From the NCBI GenBank assembly GCA_030522375.1, contig CP130488.1, positions 744,001 to 808,000 on the forward strand: 64,000 bases of DNA, read 5' to 3'. Made by a program: the position numbers and the translations under genes. This stretch comes from Methanosuratincola petrocarbonis (lineage in GTDB: Archaea; Thermoproteota; Methanomethylicia; Methanomethylicales; Methanomethylicaceae). The notes under the pieces are model-generated. The model made no database searches, was not told where the DNA came from, and worked only from the letters and a program-made list of their open reading frames with translations. Shown one piece after another: positions 16,284 through 25,641 of the stretch (its first letter is position 1; every line of letters starts with the position of its first letter).

Positions 16284-17389
16284 TATCTCCCCAAGTAGCT
16301 TGTGTAGTTCGCGGCGAGGGCATTGGGCAGCTGGACCTTGAAGACCTCAGGATGAAGGATGTACCCTAGGATGTAGACGCCGTCGACCAGCCTCGGGCCC
16401 GCCCTCTCCACTGCGTTCGAAGCGTCCTCGGTGAGTATGTAAATCCTGTTGTTCTTCACCGCATCGACGTTTTCGAACCCTGGCAGCGACCTGAAGTAAG
16501 CGAACATTTGGTCTGGATCCATTGACAGAGACATCGAGCTCAGTATCAGGACACTCGGGTTTGCAGCGATCACCTGCTCTGGGTTGAGGACTACCCAGCC
16601 GGTCCTGTTGCCAGCGATGTTTTCGCCGCCTGCTATTGAGATCAGTTCGCTCAAGTACGTGCCGTTTCCAGTGCTATACATAGGATCATGCCACACGAGG
16701 AAGAGGACCTTGGTTGGAGGGGCAGTGGAGACCTTCCCGGATACATTCTGGATTGCTGCATTGAGGTGGTCGACGATTCTGACGCCCTCGCCGAGCTTGT
16801 ATGTGATCTTGGCGAGCAGCTGGAAGTTGCTCCTCACGTTCTCGACGCTCTTCGCATCGAGAGCGACCACCGTGAGCCCAAGGCTTTCGAGCGCAGGTAT
16901 GAATTTGCCTTGGAGGCTCGCGTCTATGACAACGAGATCCGGTCTCTGGGCAGCGACTTTTTCAGGGTCTAGCGTCGTGACCCCGCCCACGATGGCTATC
17001 TTCCCTTGCTCCCTCAGCTGGACGAACTCGCTCGGGTAGTTCGAGTACGAGTCCGCGGCCACTACCCGACTTGAGAGTCCCAAGGCAAAGAGCGTTTCGG
17101 TGATTGTAGGCGATCCAGAGACAATCCTTGTTGGTTCTGATTTTATGGTGACTACCCTGCCCAATGCGTCTTCGATGACGAGCGGGTAGTAGGAAGCCCT
17201 GACGACATTAAGCTCGCTCTGGAGCGAACTCAGTTCGCCTTTCAGGCTGTTCAGCGTCGAATTCATTGTGGTCAATTGGGAGTTCATTGCTGAAAGGGCG
17301 TTAATGTTTGAAACGACAAAAGCAGCGCTTACAAGGCTGATGGCTATAGCGATTGCCGCTAGCGCACCGGCAATTTTTATTTTTGGCAC
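16283..17389 (-). CDS. btuF: cobalamin-binding lipoprotein/anchored solute-binding protein BtuF
   Basis: A 368-residue helical-backbone (class III) binding protein. An N-terminal hydrophobic helix (about residues 8-28) anchors it. A heptad-like segment of N, M, L and S residues (about 32-62) looks like a short coiled-coil stalk. The binding domain follows with RVVTIKSEPTRIVSGSPT, VGGVTTLDPEKV, VVALDAKS and VVLNPEQVIAANPSVLILSS. The start is a GTG at 17389 preceded by AACGGG. First gene of the B12 operon, behind a TATA box and a candidate operator. Confidence 0.9.
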   Translation of the reverse strand: MPKIKIAGALAAIAIAISLVSAAFVVSNINALSAMNSQLTTMNSTLNSLKGELSSLQSELNVVRASYYPLVIEDALGRVVTIKSEPTRIVSGSPTITETLFALGLSSRVVAADSYSNYPSEFVQLREQGKIAIVGGVTTLDPEKVAAQRPDLVVIDASLQGKFIPALESLGLTVVALDAKSVENVRSNFQLLAKITYKLGEGVRIVDHLNAAIQNVSGKVSTAPPTKVLFLVWHDPMYSTGNGTYLSELISIAGGENIAGNRTGWVVLNPEQVIAANPSVLILSSMSLSMDPDQMFAYFRSLPGFENVDAVKNNRIYILTEDASNAVERAGPRLVDGVYILGYILHPEVFKVQLPNALAANYTSYLGR

Positions 17390-17405
17390 CCCCGTTCTTT
17401 CTTAA

Positions 17406-17418
17406 GGATGGATTATCC
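17406..17418 (-). promoter_or_regulatory. candidate B12 operator at the btuF promoter
   Basis: Minus-strand GGATAATCCATCC, a GGAT-N5-ATCC dyad. It lies between the AT-rich TATA region (17425-17434) and the btuF start, around the expected transcription start, which is where an archaeal repressor would block initiation. The near twin at 8046-8058 sits at the same place before cobT. Confidence 0.5.
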
Positions 17419-17424
17419 AACCAT

Positions 17425-17434
17425 AAATATAAAA
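17425..17434. promoter_or_regulatory. AT-rich promoter core shared by btuF and apgM
   Basis: AAATATAAAA lies 26 bases before the apgM ATG on the plus strand, so that message is nearly leaderless. On the minus strand it lies about 36 bases before the btuF GTG. It may serve both directions as an overlapping TATA element. Confidence 0.5.
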
Positions 17435-17459
17435 AGTTGTTGCTCTAGATCAAAAATGT

Positions 17460-18662
17460 ATGCGGATCCTGCTCGTGGTTGCGGACGGCATGGCGGACCT
17501 GCCAATAGGCGAGCTAGGAGGCAAGACGCCCCTCCAAGCAGCTGGGGCAGAGAATCTGGATGCCCTCGCTGCCAAAGGGCGTTCCGGTCTCATGGATCCG
17601 CCGTTCGCCGGGATCCCGCCGGGGAGCGATGTGGCGCACCTGAACTTCCTGGGGTACGACCCACGCTTGTTCTACACGGGGCGAGGGCCGCTGGAGGCTG
17701 CTGGTGCGGGGATCGAGATGTCGCCCGACGGCGCTTTTTACCGGTGCAACCTCTGCAGGCTGAGCCAGGACGGGATCGTCATCGATGAAAAGGTCGAGCT
17801 CGACGAAGGGATCCGCTCGGATGTTGAGAGAGAACTAAACCAAGAGCTCCAGGATCGGTTCAAAGGCGTCCAGGCACGCTTCAGGTTCACACTTGGGTAC
17901 AGGGGAATTTTGGCCCTCAGGGGCAAGGGGCTGTCACCTGAAGTTAACTATCCGCAGCCGAAGCGGCAAAGCAGCATCCCGGACCGCCCTCTTTCAGCCG
18001 GGGCTGGAGGAGCAAGGACCGCCGAGCTGCTTTTCCAGTTCAAGGAATTGAGCGCCACCATCATTAGCGGGGAGGTGCGGATTGGAAGCCCGGGCGAGTG
18101 CTGCACGCTAATCCCCTGGGGCGGGGGGAGGAGCCCGGTGCTGCCTGGCTTCCATGAAAGGCACGGCATGAAGGGCGCAGGGGTTGCTGCGGTACCGCTC
18201 ATCAAGGGGATCTGCAGGATCTGCGGTATGCATGTGCCCGAGGTGCAAGGAGCTACTGGCAAGCCAGACACCGATCTCCTTTCTAAGGCGAGGTCTGCGC
18301 TGGAAGCGCTCGAGGAGTACGATTTCGTCCTCCTGCACGTGGAGGCTACCGACGAGCTCAGCCATGACGGGGACCTCCAGGGAAAGATCAGCATGATAAG
18401 GAGGATAGACGACATGGTTGGGTTCCTGACGGAGAGGATCGATCTTGAGGAGTGCCTTCTTGCCGTCCTTGCTGACCACGTCACTTCCACAGAGATGCGC
18501 AGGTATACCGCGGATCCGGTTCCCGTTGTGGCAGCCGGATGGGAGCTCCACCACGATGGGGTCAAGGAGTACTCTGAGCCTGCAGCAGCCGAGGGTAAGC
18601 TCGGGCGTTTCAATGGCAGCGAGTTGCTCCGGATCTTAATGGCTCGCGGGGGCTTCACATAA
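17460..18662 (+). CDS. apgM: 2,3-bisphosphoglycerate-independent phosphoglycerate mutase, archaeal type
   Basis: Interconverts 3- and 2-phosphoglycerate in glycolysis/gluconeogenesis. 400 residues of the alkaline-phosphatase superfamily. LVVADGMADLP has the first metal Asp, GSDVAHLNFLGYDP contains the nucleophilic Ser, YTGRGPLEAAGAGI follows, then HVEATDELSHDGD and LADHVTST give the second metal set. The ATG is about 26 bases after the TATA box. It is divergent from btuF and probably only shares the promoter region. Confidence 0.93.
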   Translation: MRILLVVADGMADLPIGELGGKTPLQAAGAENLDALAAKGRSGLMDPPFAGIPPGSDVAHLNFLGYDPRLFYTGRGPLEAAGAGIEMSPDGAFYRCNLCRLSQDGIVIDEKVELDEGIRSDVERELNQELQDRFKGVQARFRFTLGYRGILALRGKGLSPEVNYPQPKRQSSIPDRPLSAGAGGARTAELLFQFKELSATIISGEVRIGSPGECCTLIPWGGGRSPVLPGFHERHGMKGAGVAAVPLIKGICRICGMHVPEVQGATGKPDTDLLSKARSALEALEEYDFVLLHVEATDELSHDGDLQGKISMIRRIDDMVGFLTERIDLEECLLAVLADHVTSTEMRRYTADPVPVVAAGWELHHDGVKEYSEPAAAEGKLGRFNGSELLRILMARGGFT

Positions 18663-18692
18663 GACGAACCGCGGATGGGAAAATAAAAAAGG

Positions 18693-19742
18693 TCAGTTGC
18701 TGCCCTTTGCTTTGAACCATCTTCTCGTGACCTTGCACAGGTAAACCAGCAGCAGCATGAATGGGACCTCCGTGAGCACTCCGACCACTGTGGAGAGGGC
18801 TGCACCAGACTCGAGCCCGAACAAGGTTATCGCCACTGCAATGGCTACCTCAAAGTGGTTGCTCCCGCCGATGAGCGCTGTGGGCGCAGCATCCTCGTAG
18901 GGAAGCCCTATCGCCTTAGAGATCGCGTAAGCTATGAGGAAGATCACGAGTATGTTGACGAAGATGGGTACCGCGATCATGCCTATGACCAGCGGCTGCT
19001 CCAAGATGACATAGCCTTGGGTCGAGAATAGAATGACCAGCGTTACGAGGAGCGCTATGATCGATGCCCTGCCGAGCTTCGGCTTCAGCGAGGTGTTGAG
19101 CCAATCGATCCCTTTGCGCTTCAGGGCGTACCTCCTCGTGTAGAAGCCCGCTATCAGCGGCAGGAGTATGTACATGGTTATTGCGAACCCTATCGTCTCC
19201 CAAGGTATCGAAATCCCAGATATGCCCAGCAGGAACACCGCGAGGGGGGCGTACAGGGCAACCATCGTCAGCGAGTTTATTGCGACCATCACCAGGGTGT
19301 GCCCCATATTCCCCCTGGCAAGGTAGCTCCAAACCAAAACCATTGCCGTGCAGGGAGCCACGCCGAGCAGGATGAGCCCGTACTGGTATTGCGTGGCCAG
19401 AGAATTGGGTATGAACGGCGAAAACATCACCAGCAGGAATGCCCAGCCGAAGAAAGCCATGGTGAATGGCTTTATCGCCCAGTTCACGAAGAGGGTAGCC
19501 GCGATTGGCTTCAGGGTCTTCCCTGCCCTGATAACCTCCCTGAAGTCGATCTGCACCATTATCGGGTAGATCATGGCGAAGAGGCAGATCGCAATCGGCA
19601 CATTCACATAGGCTATTGAGAACTGCCCCAGCAGGTCAGATATGCCAGGGAAGAGCCTCCCGACGGCTATGCCTGCCACGATGAAAAGGAAGACCCATGC
19701 GCTAAGGTATTTTTCCCACACACCGAACTTTACCTCTGACAT
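18693..19742 (-). CDS. ACR3-family arsenite efflux transporter
   Basis: About 349 residues and ten hydrophobic helices. GVAPCTAMVLVWSYLARG carries the conserved cysteine of helix 4 that binds As(III), and the downstream GGSNHFEVAIAVAI is characteristic of ACR3. It exports arsenite (or antimonite). No arsR or arsenate reductase is adjacent. The start chosen is the ATG at 19742 with GGTG upstream; a GTG at 19754 is in frame. The end is convergent with apgM across 30 bases of AT-rich, terminator-like sequence. Confidence 0.92.
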   Translation of the reverse strand: MSEVKFGVWEKYLSAWVFLFIVAGIAVGRLFPGISDLLGQFSIAYVNVPIAICLFAMIYPIMVQIDFREVIRAGKTLKPIAATLFVNWAIKPFTMAFFGWAFLLVMFSPFIPNSLATQYQYGLILLGVAPCTAMVLVWSYLARGNMGHTLVMVAINSLTMVALYAPLAVFLLGISGISIPWETIGFAITMYILLPLIAGFYTRRYALKRKGIDWLNTSLKPKLGRASIIALLVTLVILFSTQGYVILEQPLVIGMIAVPIFVNILVIFLIAYAISKAIGLPYEDAAPTALIGGSNHFEVAIAVAITLFGLESGAALSTVVGVLTEVPFMLLLVYLCKVTRRWFKAKGSN

Positions 19743-19891
19743 CTGGAACACCACATAACTGCGTATTATTAATCGAGAATTGTGAATATGACTATTTAAG
19801 AGTATTGGTTGCGGATCCCGGGTTCAGCCTCGTGGAAACGCATCGGCATAGTTTATCTGCTATTAGTCCGATCAATTACGTGATGGTTTGC

Positions 19892-20461
19892 ATGAAGGTT
19901 TTAGCAATCCCAGGGAGCTTCAGGAGAGGCTCATACAACAGGGCGCTCGCACTCAACGCGAAGGATCTCGCCCCAGAAGGGATCGAGGTAGAGATCTTTG
20001 ATCTGGACGGCATACCGCCATTCAACCAAGATCTCGAGGAGCCCCCTCCCGAGGGGGTCATAGCGCTCAAGGAGAAGGTGAGATCAGCCGATGCGCTGTT
20101 GTTCTGCACGCCCGAATACAACTATTCGGTCCCAGGCGTACTCAAGAACGCGATCGACTGGGCGTCCAGGCCGTTTGAAGAGAGCCCGTTCGAGGAGAAG
20201 CCCGTAGCGATAGCAGGGGCTTCCACGGGGTCGATGGGGACTTCGAGGGCGCAGTACCACCTGAGGCAGATATGCGTTGGGCTCGGGATGCATGCGCTGG
20301 TATACCCGGAGCTGTTAATCCCGAATGCAGAAAAAAAGTTCGATGAACATGGGAGGATAGTCGACGAGAGGCTCAAGGAAAAGCTGACAGAGCTGCTCGA
20401 GTCCCTCAGGGAGCTTACGGCAAAGCTGAAATGCAGGAATGCGCAGGACGGAGGAGGCTGA
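19892..20461 (+). CDS. NADPH-dependent FMN reductase-like flavoprotein
   Basis: A 189-residue flavodoxin-fold protein. MKVLAIPGSFRRGSYNRAL binds the FMN phosphate, TPEYNYSVPGVLKNAIDWASRP is the family hallmark, and GASTGSMGTSRAQYHLRQI completes the flavin site. It reduces FMN or quinone-like substrates with NAD(P)H. The start is the ATG at 19892, giving the usual N-terminus. An upstream frame of 29 more codons has no family resemblance. Confidence 0.88.
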   Translation: MKVLAIPGSFRRGSYNRALALNAKDLAPEGIEVEIFDLDGIPPFNQDLEEPPPEGVIALKEKVRSADALLFCTPEYNYSVPGVLKNAIDWASRPFEESPFEEKPVAIAGASTGSMGTSRAQYHLRQICVGLGMHALVYPELLIPNAEKKFDEHGRIVDERLKEKLTELLESLRELTAKLKCRNAQDGGG

Positions 20462-20485
20462 TCCAATCAGCCACTGTCGGCATAC

Positions 20486-21748
20486 CTAAGGCGGGGACTG
20501 CCTCCTGTCGACTACCCTTGGCAGCTTGCCCCTCCTGGTCGTCGAGAACGAGGAGAAGGACCCGTCAAGAACTACCTGGATATCCACGGTCTTGTCCAAG
20601 GCGTAAGCCTCCTCAAGGTCAGGGATCGAGGAGAGGACGGACCTTAGGACTTGATCTCGCACGTCGTCTGAGCCGCTCTTCTGTATGATCAGCCTCATCC
20701 TCTCCTTCCCTCCGCCGCCCTCCAGGATGATTTGGTAGATCGGCACAGAGCCGAGCACGGATCTGATGGCGCCCTCAATGGGCTGCAGGGAGATCTTCAG
20801 CCCGTTGTACAGGTAGATGCTATCCGAAGCCCGCCTGATGAACTTCAGCCGGGGTGCGCTCGAACCGCACCTGCAGGGCTTCTCGTCGACCTCAACGATG
20901 TCGCCGACGGCGTACCTGAGAAGCACAGTACCGGTGCGGTTTATCTTGCTCAGTACGAGAAGGCCTGTGCGCCCCCCTGCAGGCATAAGGGTCTCGGGAT
21001 CAACTATCTCGACGATGAGATCATCGTCCACGAGGTGGTAACCGTCGTGAGCCGCGCACTCGTAAGCTATCCCGTCGAACTCCTCGGTGCCATAGGTCCC
21101 GAAGATCTCGGCTCCCCAAGCATTCCTGACGGACTCGCGGTGCGCCTCAAGTATCGGCTCGCCGGTGCAGAGCACCCTCTCGAGGCAGAACCCCCCCTTA
21201 CCCAGCGACGCTATGAAAGAAGCACGGGAGGGTGTCGCAAACAAGATGTTGCAGCAGAGCTTCTCCAAGAGCCAGAGGACGTATTCGTCTGTCCCAGAGA
21301 GTCCCAACGGGAAGCTCAGTGCTCCTATCCGCTGGAAAGCCGCCATCGCATGGTGCCCGGTGTTCCACATGTCGAAGGGCTGGAGGATTGCTATCCTGTC
21401 GCCTCTCTTAACGCCCGCACCGCGGAAGACTTTCGTCACGGTATCGACGCTCCGCTCGAGGTCCTCCTCGGTCCTGAAGATCATCTTCCGCTTCCCTGAG
21501 GTCCCACCCGAGGCGGTTGCACGGACGACCCTGTCCTGGAATGCGACGAAGGAAAGGGGGTCGGACGACAGGGAGTCGTCCTTCGTGAACGGCATCTCGT
21601 AGTACCTGCTGAAGTCCGCACAGAAGTCCTGCAGAGACCGCCTGTAGTATGGCACGTACCAGCGCGCAAAGCAGATGTAAGAGTTTACCTTGTCCCTGAA
21701 CTCGGGGTCGAGCCGGTCATAGTCATTTATTTCCTTGAGAACTATCAA
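20486..21748 (-). CDS. PaaK-like AMP-forming ligase (phenylacetate-CoA ligase family)
   Basis: A 420-residue adenylate-forming enzyme. ATASGGTSGKRKMIFRT is the P-loop (A3) motif, GTYGTEEFDGIAYEC is the A5-like motif, and LLRYAVGDIVEVDEKPCRCGSSAPRLKFI with KISLQPIEGAI marks the PaaK-type C-terminus. It activates a carboxylate as its AMP ester and usually passes it to CoA. The substrate is unknown, and no phenylacetate genes are present. The start is a TTG at 21748. It may act on an aryl or fatty acid, or be a coenzyme F390 synthetase-like relative. Confidence 0.82.
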   Translation of the reverse strand: MIVLKEINDYDRLDPEFRDKVNSYICFARWYVPYYRRSLQDFCADFSRYYEMPFTKDDSLSSDPLSFVAFQDRVVRATASGGTSGKRKMIFRTEEDLERSVDTVTKVFRGAGVKRGDRIAILQPFDMWNTGHHAMAAFQRIGALSFPLGLSGTDEYVLWLLEKLCCNILFATPSRASFIASLGKGGFCLERVLCTGEPILEAHRESVRNAWGAEIFGTYGTEEFDGIAYECAAHDGYHLVDDDLIVEIVDPETLMPAGGRTGLLVLSKINRTGTVLLRYAVGDIVEVDEKPCRCGSSAPRLKFIRRASDSIYLYNGLKISLQPIEGAIRSVLGSVPIYQIILEGGGGKERMRLIIQKSGSDDVRDQVLRSVLSSIPDLEEAYALDKTVDIQVVLDGSFSSFSTTRRGKLPRVVDRRQSPP

Positions 21749-21843
21749 TATGATCTACCTGGGGGCTGGAGTTGCATACATCGCGCGAAGCGCATGATCA
21801 CTTACGCAAGACTTATAGAAAAAGCTTGGCAGCCCTGTCGATT

Positions 21844-22830
21844 TCACCAGGATGCCAGGCTGCTTGCGCGCAGGAAAGAGATCACTGCGCCCAAAAACTC
21901 CTGAGGGGTTTCTTCGTGGGGGATGTGCCCACAGTCAGGTATCACGACGAGGGAGGACCCGGGTATCTCCTCCGCGAGGCTGAATGCGTTGGTTGGCGGC
22001 ACTATCTTGTCATCGGAGCCGGTCATGACTAGCACCGGCACAGAGATGCTGCTAAGGTTCGATTTCAGGTCAATCCCGCCTGAGGCGAGCGTGTATTGCC
22101 AGAGAGCATAGTCCCATCCATCAGCCATCAGCGGCCTACGGTACCCCTCGATTATATCTGGGGTTATCTTGGAGTCGTCATGCCACGCAAGGTAAATTGT
22201 GCTTATCCCGCTGTCCCCAGCGATCCCCCTCACCAGGAGCGGGCCGAGCCTCTGGACCTGCGGCAGCCACAGGAAGAACCCGATGTACCAAGGCACTCCT
22301 CCTCCGTAGACTGCGGCGTCCTCGAGTATCAACGCGCTCACCCTCTCTGGGTGTCGGTAATAAGTTAGGATCGCTACAGCCCCGCCGGCGGAATGGCCGA
22401 CCAGGATCGCCTTCCCTATCCCCAGCTCGTCCATGAGGCCTACGGTTAGGTCAGCCGCGAACTCGTTCGTGTAAGGGTTAGGGCCTTCCCAATCAGCCAG
22501 GATCGGGCGCTCGGTGAATCCAAAAGCGGGCCTGTCGAATGCGATGACCGTCCCGTATTCGGAGAGGGGCTGCATCACCGGATCGAAGGAGAAAGAATAT
22601 GCTCCGAAACCATGCATGAGGATGATCACGGGCTCTCCCGACCCGTACAACTTGTAATGCACCTTTAGTCCGTTCACCACTGCGAAACGGCTGTCGGATT
22701 TCCCGAGCCTATCTGAGGGGAATGTGCCTGCGAGGGGCGGGATCGGTATCAGGAACGGCACCACCAGAAACAGGATCAGTACAATTGCAAGCACTGAGAC
22801 CAGAACTTTTCTTCTCCTGCTGAATTTCAT
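21844..22830 (-). CDS. membrane-anchored alpha/beta hydrolase
   Basis: 328 residues. An N-terminal hydrophobic helix (about 8-30) suggests export or anchoring. The alpha/beta-hydrolase fold follows: oxyanion segment HGFGAYSF, nucleophile elbow VGHSAGGAVA with the Ser, an acidic residue in TGSDDKIVPP and the catalytic His in DCGHIPHEE. It is an esterase/lipase-like enzyme of unknown substrate. It lies 38 bases after the symporter stop on the same strand. Confidence 0.85.
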   Translation of the reverse strand: MKFSRRRKVLVSVLAIVLILFLVVPFLIPIPPLAGTFPSDRLGKSDSRFAVVNGLKVHYKLYGSGEPVIILMHGFGAYSFSFDPVMQPLSEYGTVIAFDRPAFGFTERPILADWEGPNPYTNEFAADLTVGLMDELGIGKAILVGHSAGGAVAILTYYRHPERVSALILEDAAVYGGGVPWYIGFFLWLPQVQRLGPLLVRGIAGDSGISTIYLAWHDDSKITPDIIEGYRRPLMADGWDYALWQYTLASGGIDLKSNLSSISVPVLVMTGSDDKIVPPTNAFSLAEEIPGSSLVVIPDCGHIPHEETPQEFLGAVISFLRASSLASW

Positions 22831-22868
22831 TTCCTGTTACCTCTTTCTTCCATTTTCCTTGCTGTTCA

Positions 22869-24272
22869 TCATTTGCTGAAGTACTCGTCGATCAGCGACT
22901 TGGGCTGGGGCTTTGTGACCAGGCTGATGAGCACTGTCGCTGCGAGGCTGACAGGGACCCCCGCAAGCGATGGGTCGAATGGCGATGCGGTCAGGCGCAG
23001 GTAGAGCGCCACCGCCGACCCTGCAATTATCCCTGCAGCGACGCCACTAGGCGTAGCCCTCCTCCAGAACAGTGTTGCAAGAACCGGTACCCCGAGCCCG
23101 CTTGCGATTGTTGAGAAGAAAGCCACTATCAGCCCCAAGATGTCCGGGTAGAGGACCGCGATCCCGACTGCAAGGAGCGTTAGGAGCAGGGCGCTCAACC
23201 TGGATACCTGGAGCATCCGCCTGTCGCCCATCCCAGGGAATGCGACGCCCACGATGTCCTTCGAGAGGCTCGAGGAGACCCCGATCAGGAAGGAGTCCAC
23301 GCTCGACATTATGATTGAGAGGAGGGCAGCGATGACGAAGCCGCTGAGACCCGCGGGCACGACCTCATTCACCATGAAAGGCAGGAGCGACTGCGCCGAA
23401 GAGAGGCTTGGGAAGGCCACTGCACCCGCAAGGCCTATCACTGTGCAGACTGCTGCCCAGAGGAAAAATGTGAGGTTTGCAAGGACTGCCGATCTCAGCA
23501 GGACCTTCCTGTCCTTGGCGGTCCACTGCCTCTGAACCAAGTGGTTCTGGAACTGGACCCCAAAGACCATCGAGGTCAGCCCGCCGGCTATCACGTAAGC
23601 TGAGAGGGACGAGAAGCCCAAGCGGTCAGGGGGGAGGTTCGAGACAATTTTTCCCCAGCCTCCTGCGCTCGCCAGAGCCAGCGGCAACACGATGAACGCG
23701 ATTCCGAATGCCGCTATTGCCCACTGTATCACATCCGTCCTGATGGCTGCGACCTGACCGCCTAGCACGGTGTAAAATGCAGTTATCGCAGCAGCCACAA
23801 GTATCCCGACCCAGAGGTCTATGCCGAAGTAAACCTTGAAGATCGTCCCGAGCCCCACGAAGTTGTCAGCGATGAACCCGGAGATTCCCGCTACCGTAAC
23901 TATTCCCACGAGCGCCCAGACGCCCCTCCCCATCCTCTTGCCGACCATCTCCGGGAGGGTGGTAAACCGGTACTTCTCGCCAAGGCGCCTCACCCGCGGC
24001 ATAAGGAGGTATATCATTGCGAATCCGAATCCGAATGCCAGAAGCGTCCATGCACCAGAAATGCCCAGTCTGTACACGTTGCCGATGATTCCCATCGCAA
24101 AGCCTGCGCCTATCGCGGTCGCAGCAAAAGTCGAATATGAAGAGAGGAAGCCCATGCGCCCTCCAGCGACCATGTATTCGTATGTCGAACTGGACTTCCT
24201 GTATATTAGACCAATCAAGAAGACAACGACCATGTAGGCAGCTATGACCACAAGGTCAAGCGTGCTGATCAT
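22869..24272 (-). CDS. sodium:solute symporter (SSS) family transporter
   Basis: About 467 residues with roughly 13 hydrophobic helices. Family landmarks are YEYMVAGGRMGFLSSYSTFAATAIGAGF near the N-terminus, GGLTSMVFGVQFQNHLVQRQWTAKDRK, and LSIIMSSVDSFLIGVSSSLSKDI with the Na2-site serines. The substrate is unknown (proline, pantothenate and monocarboxylate carriers share this fold). The start is the ATG at 24272, which leaves the first helix intact; the open frame begins 16 codons earlier. Confidence 0.88.
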   Translation of the reverse strand: MISTLDLVVIAAYMVVVFLIGLIYRKSSSTYEYMVAGGRMGFLSSYSTFAATAIGAGFAMGIIGNVYRLGISGAWTLLAFGFGFAMIYLLMPRVRRLGEKYRFTTLPEMVGKRMGRGVWALVGIVTVAGISGFIADNFVGLGTIFKVYFGIDLWVGILVAAAITAFYTVLGGQVAAIRTDVIQWAIAAFGIAFIVLPLALASAGGWGKIVSNLPPDRLGFSSLSAYVIAGGLTSMVFGVQFQNHLVQRQWTAKDRKVLLRSAVLANLTFFLWAAVCTVIGLAGAVAFPSLSSAQSLLPFMVNEVVPAGLSGFVIAALLSIIMSSVDSFLIGVSSSLSKDIVGVAFPGMGDRRMLQVSRLSALLLTLLAVGIAVLYPDILGLIVAFFSTIASGLGVPVLATLFWRRATPSGVAAGIIAGSAVALYLRLTASPFDPSLAGVPVSLAATVLISLVTKPQPKSLIDEYFSK

Positions 24273-24520
24273 GATTGTATATGCGCAAAGATGGCTAATA
24301 AAAGTTGCCAAGAAGGTCATAAAATATTATCGTAGTCGATCCGAACCAGAAGGGGTTTGATTTACGCGCTTACTTTGCTAATTTGGGCTAGAGAAGCGAT
24401 CAAAAGAAATATCCTGAATCAGCTCCGGACGCGTGGAATTGCCAATAAGCAAACCGTCCCGACATATTGTAGCAAATCATCTCGTTTCCGCTAAAAGAAA
24501 AGAAGAGGTTAGATCATACT

Positions 24521-24715
24521 TTGGAGAGACTCGAACGCAAGCTAATGGAGAAATGGGATTACCTCCATACAAGCAACAAATTCGGGCACGATTTATCAAG
24601 TCCCTTTGACGAGCCGCACCTCATGTACTACCCTCCGCCGGAGGACATGCTGTCGCGCCTCGCGTATGGTCTCCTGTGGCTGGTCTTCAAGTTCAGGTCC
24701 ATGCTCAAACATTAG
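24521..24715 (+). CDS. small hypothetical protein
   Basis: 64 residues if started at the TTG at 24521, 56 from the ATG at 24545. It has a charged helical start, a central DEPHLMYYPPPEDM stretch and a C-terminal hydrophobic, basic helix (LAYGLLWLVFKFRSML) that could sit on a membrane. GAGGT lies upstream and a run of T bases follows the stop. No family recognised. Confidence 0.4.
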   Translation: MERLERKLMEKWDYLHTSNKFGHDLSSPFDEPHLMYYPPPEDMLSRLAYGLLWLVFKFRSMLKH

Positions 24716-24749
24716 CACATGCACCAAAGCAAGGAAAAAGGAGACGACC

Positions 24750-24759
24750 TTTTTTTCTT
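24750..24759 (+). terminator. T-run terminator
   Basis: Seven T bases then CTT, 35 bases after the small gene ending at 24715. This is a typical archaeal intrinsic stop without a hairpin. Confidence 0.45.
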
Positions 24760-24801
24760 ACAACAGCAATCTTAAGCAGTGACAGGGCAAAATTTTCGGG
24801 T

Positions 24802-24814
24802 AAAAAAAGAAAAA
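24802..24814 (-). terminator. T-run terminator for the DUF996-like gene
   Basis: Read on the minus strand this is TTTTTCTTTTTTT, starting 18 bases beyond the stop of the membrane-protein gene at 24832. Confidence 0.45.
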
Positions 24815-24831
24815 TTCATTTAGTTTATTTC

Positions 24832-25482
24832 TTATCCCGGCGAGGGTGCTGAAGGGGCAGTGACCGCCGCGGCTGCTGGAGCTTCTGGTTGTGTTCTTAT
24901 TTGGAAGAAGGCAATCGCGATCAGAAGTATGGAGATCCAGATTAGAAGGAACCCTATGAGAATAATGGCAAGGAAAGTTCCAATGAACAATATCAGCCCT
25001 GCAGTCGAGAAGAGCCCAATGCCTGTTTTCTCTGAGAGGGCGTTGAACGACCGCCTTGCGAAGAAGCCCCCGACGATTGTGAATACGTAAAGTATAACGA
25101 AGACAAGAAGTAATCCACCCAAAAGGGAAAATATCGTGCCCATTTCGAGGTTAGACGTGTCCGGCGTCATCCCTTGGAGGGTGGTCCAGTCACCATTCCA
25201 GCCCGGGAAGATCTCGTACAGAAGCTGGGTCAGGACGGACAAAACAGAAAATAGAGCTACCGCAACTGCAACTACCGCGCCGATTATTCCTGCAATGATG
25301 CCATAAAGGAAATTGATGAAGATCCTTCTGTCCCCATATATGTTGGCAAAACCATACAGCGAGACTAGAATCAATATCAGGCCGACAAGCGAAATTATTC
25401 CCATGTAACGGAACGGGATTACCCCGATGAATAGCAGTATTCCACCTACGCCGCCCAGAATCTTGTTCGATTCGATCGACAT
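24832..25482 (-). CDS. DUF996-like multi-pass membrane protein
   Basis: 216 residues with about five hydrophobic helices and an Ala/Pro-rich tail. The start, SNKILGGVGGILLFIG, and the FFARRSFNALSEKTG segment in the middle resemble the DUF996 family of archaeal membrane proteins. Function unknown. The ATG is followed directly by a short polar N-terminus. Confidence 0.65.
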   Translation of the reverse strand: MSIESNKILGGVGGILLFIGVIPFRYMGIISLVGLILILVSLYGFANIYGDRRIFINFLYGIIAGIIGAVVAVAVALFSVLSVLTQLLYEIFPGWNGDWTTLQGMTPDTSNLEMGTIFSLLGGLLLVFVILYVFTIVGGFFARRSFNALSEKTGIGLFSTAGLILFIGTFLAIILIGFLLIWISILLIAIAFFQIRTQPEAPAAAAVTAPSAPSPG

Positions 25483-25641
25483 CGACGTTTCATCGAGATT
25501 ATTAGAACACGGTTCCTTATCTACCCATTGGAATCGGGGTCATAAGGCGTCGGAAAATCCGGACGAGGCGAGAGCGCACATCAAGCCGCAAGCGCCCTGA
25601 TATTGTTAAATATAATGCTGACCAAAAAACCAAGTACGATG

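Noticed and set aside
17390..17460. Cobalamin riboswitch before btuF
   Set aside because: The gap is only 70 bases and holds promoter elements; there is no room for, or sign of, a B12 box.
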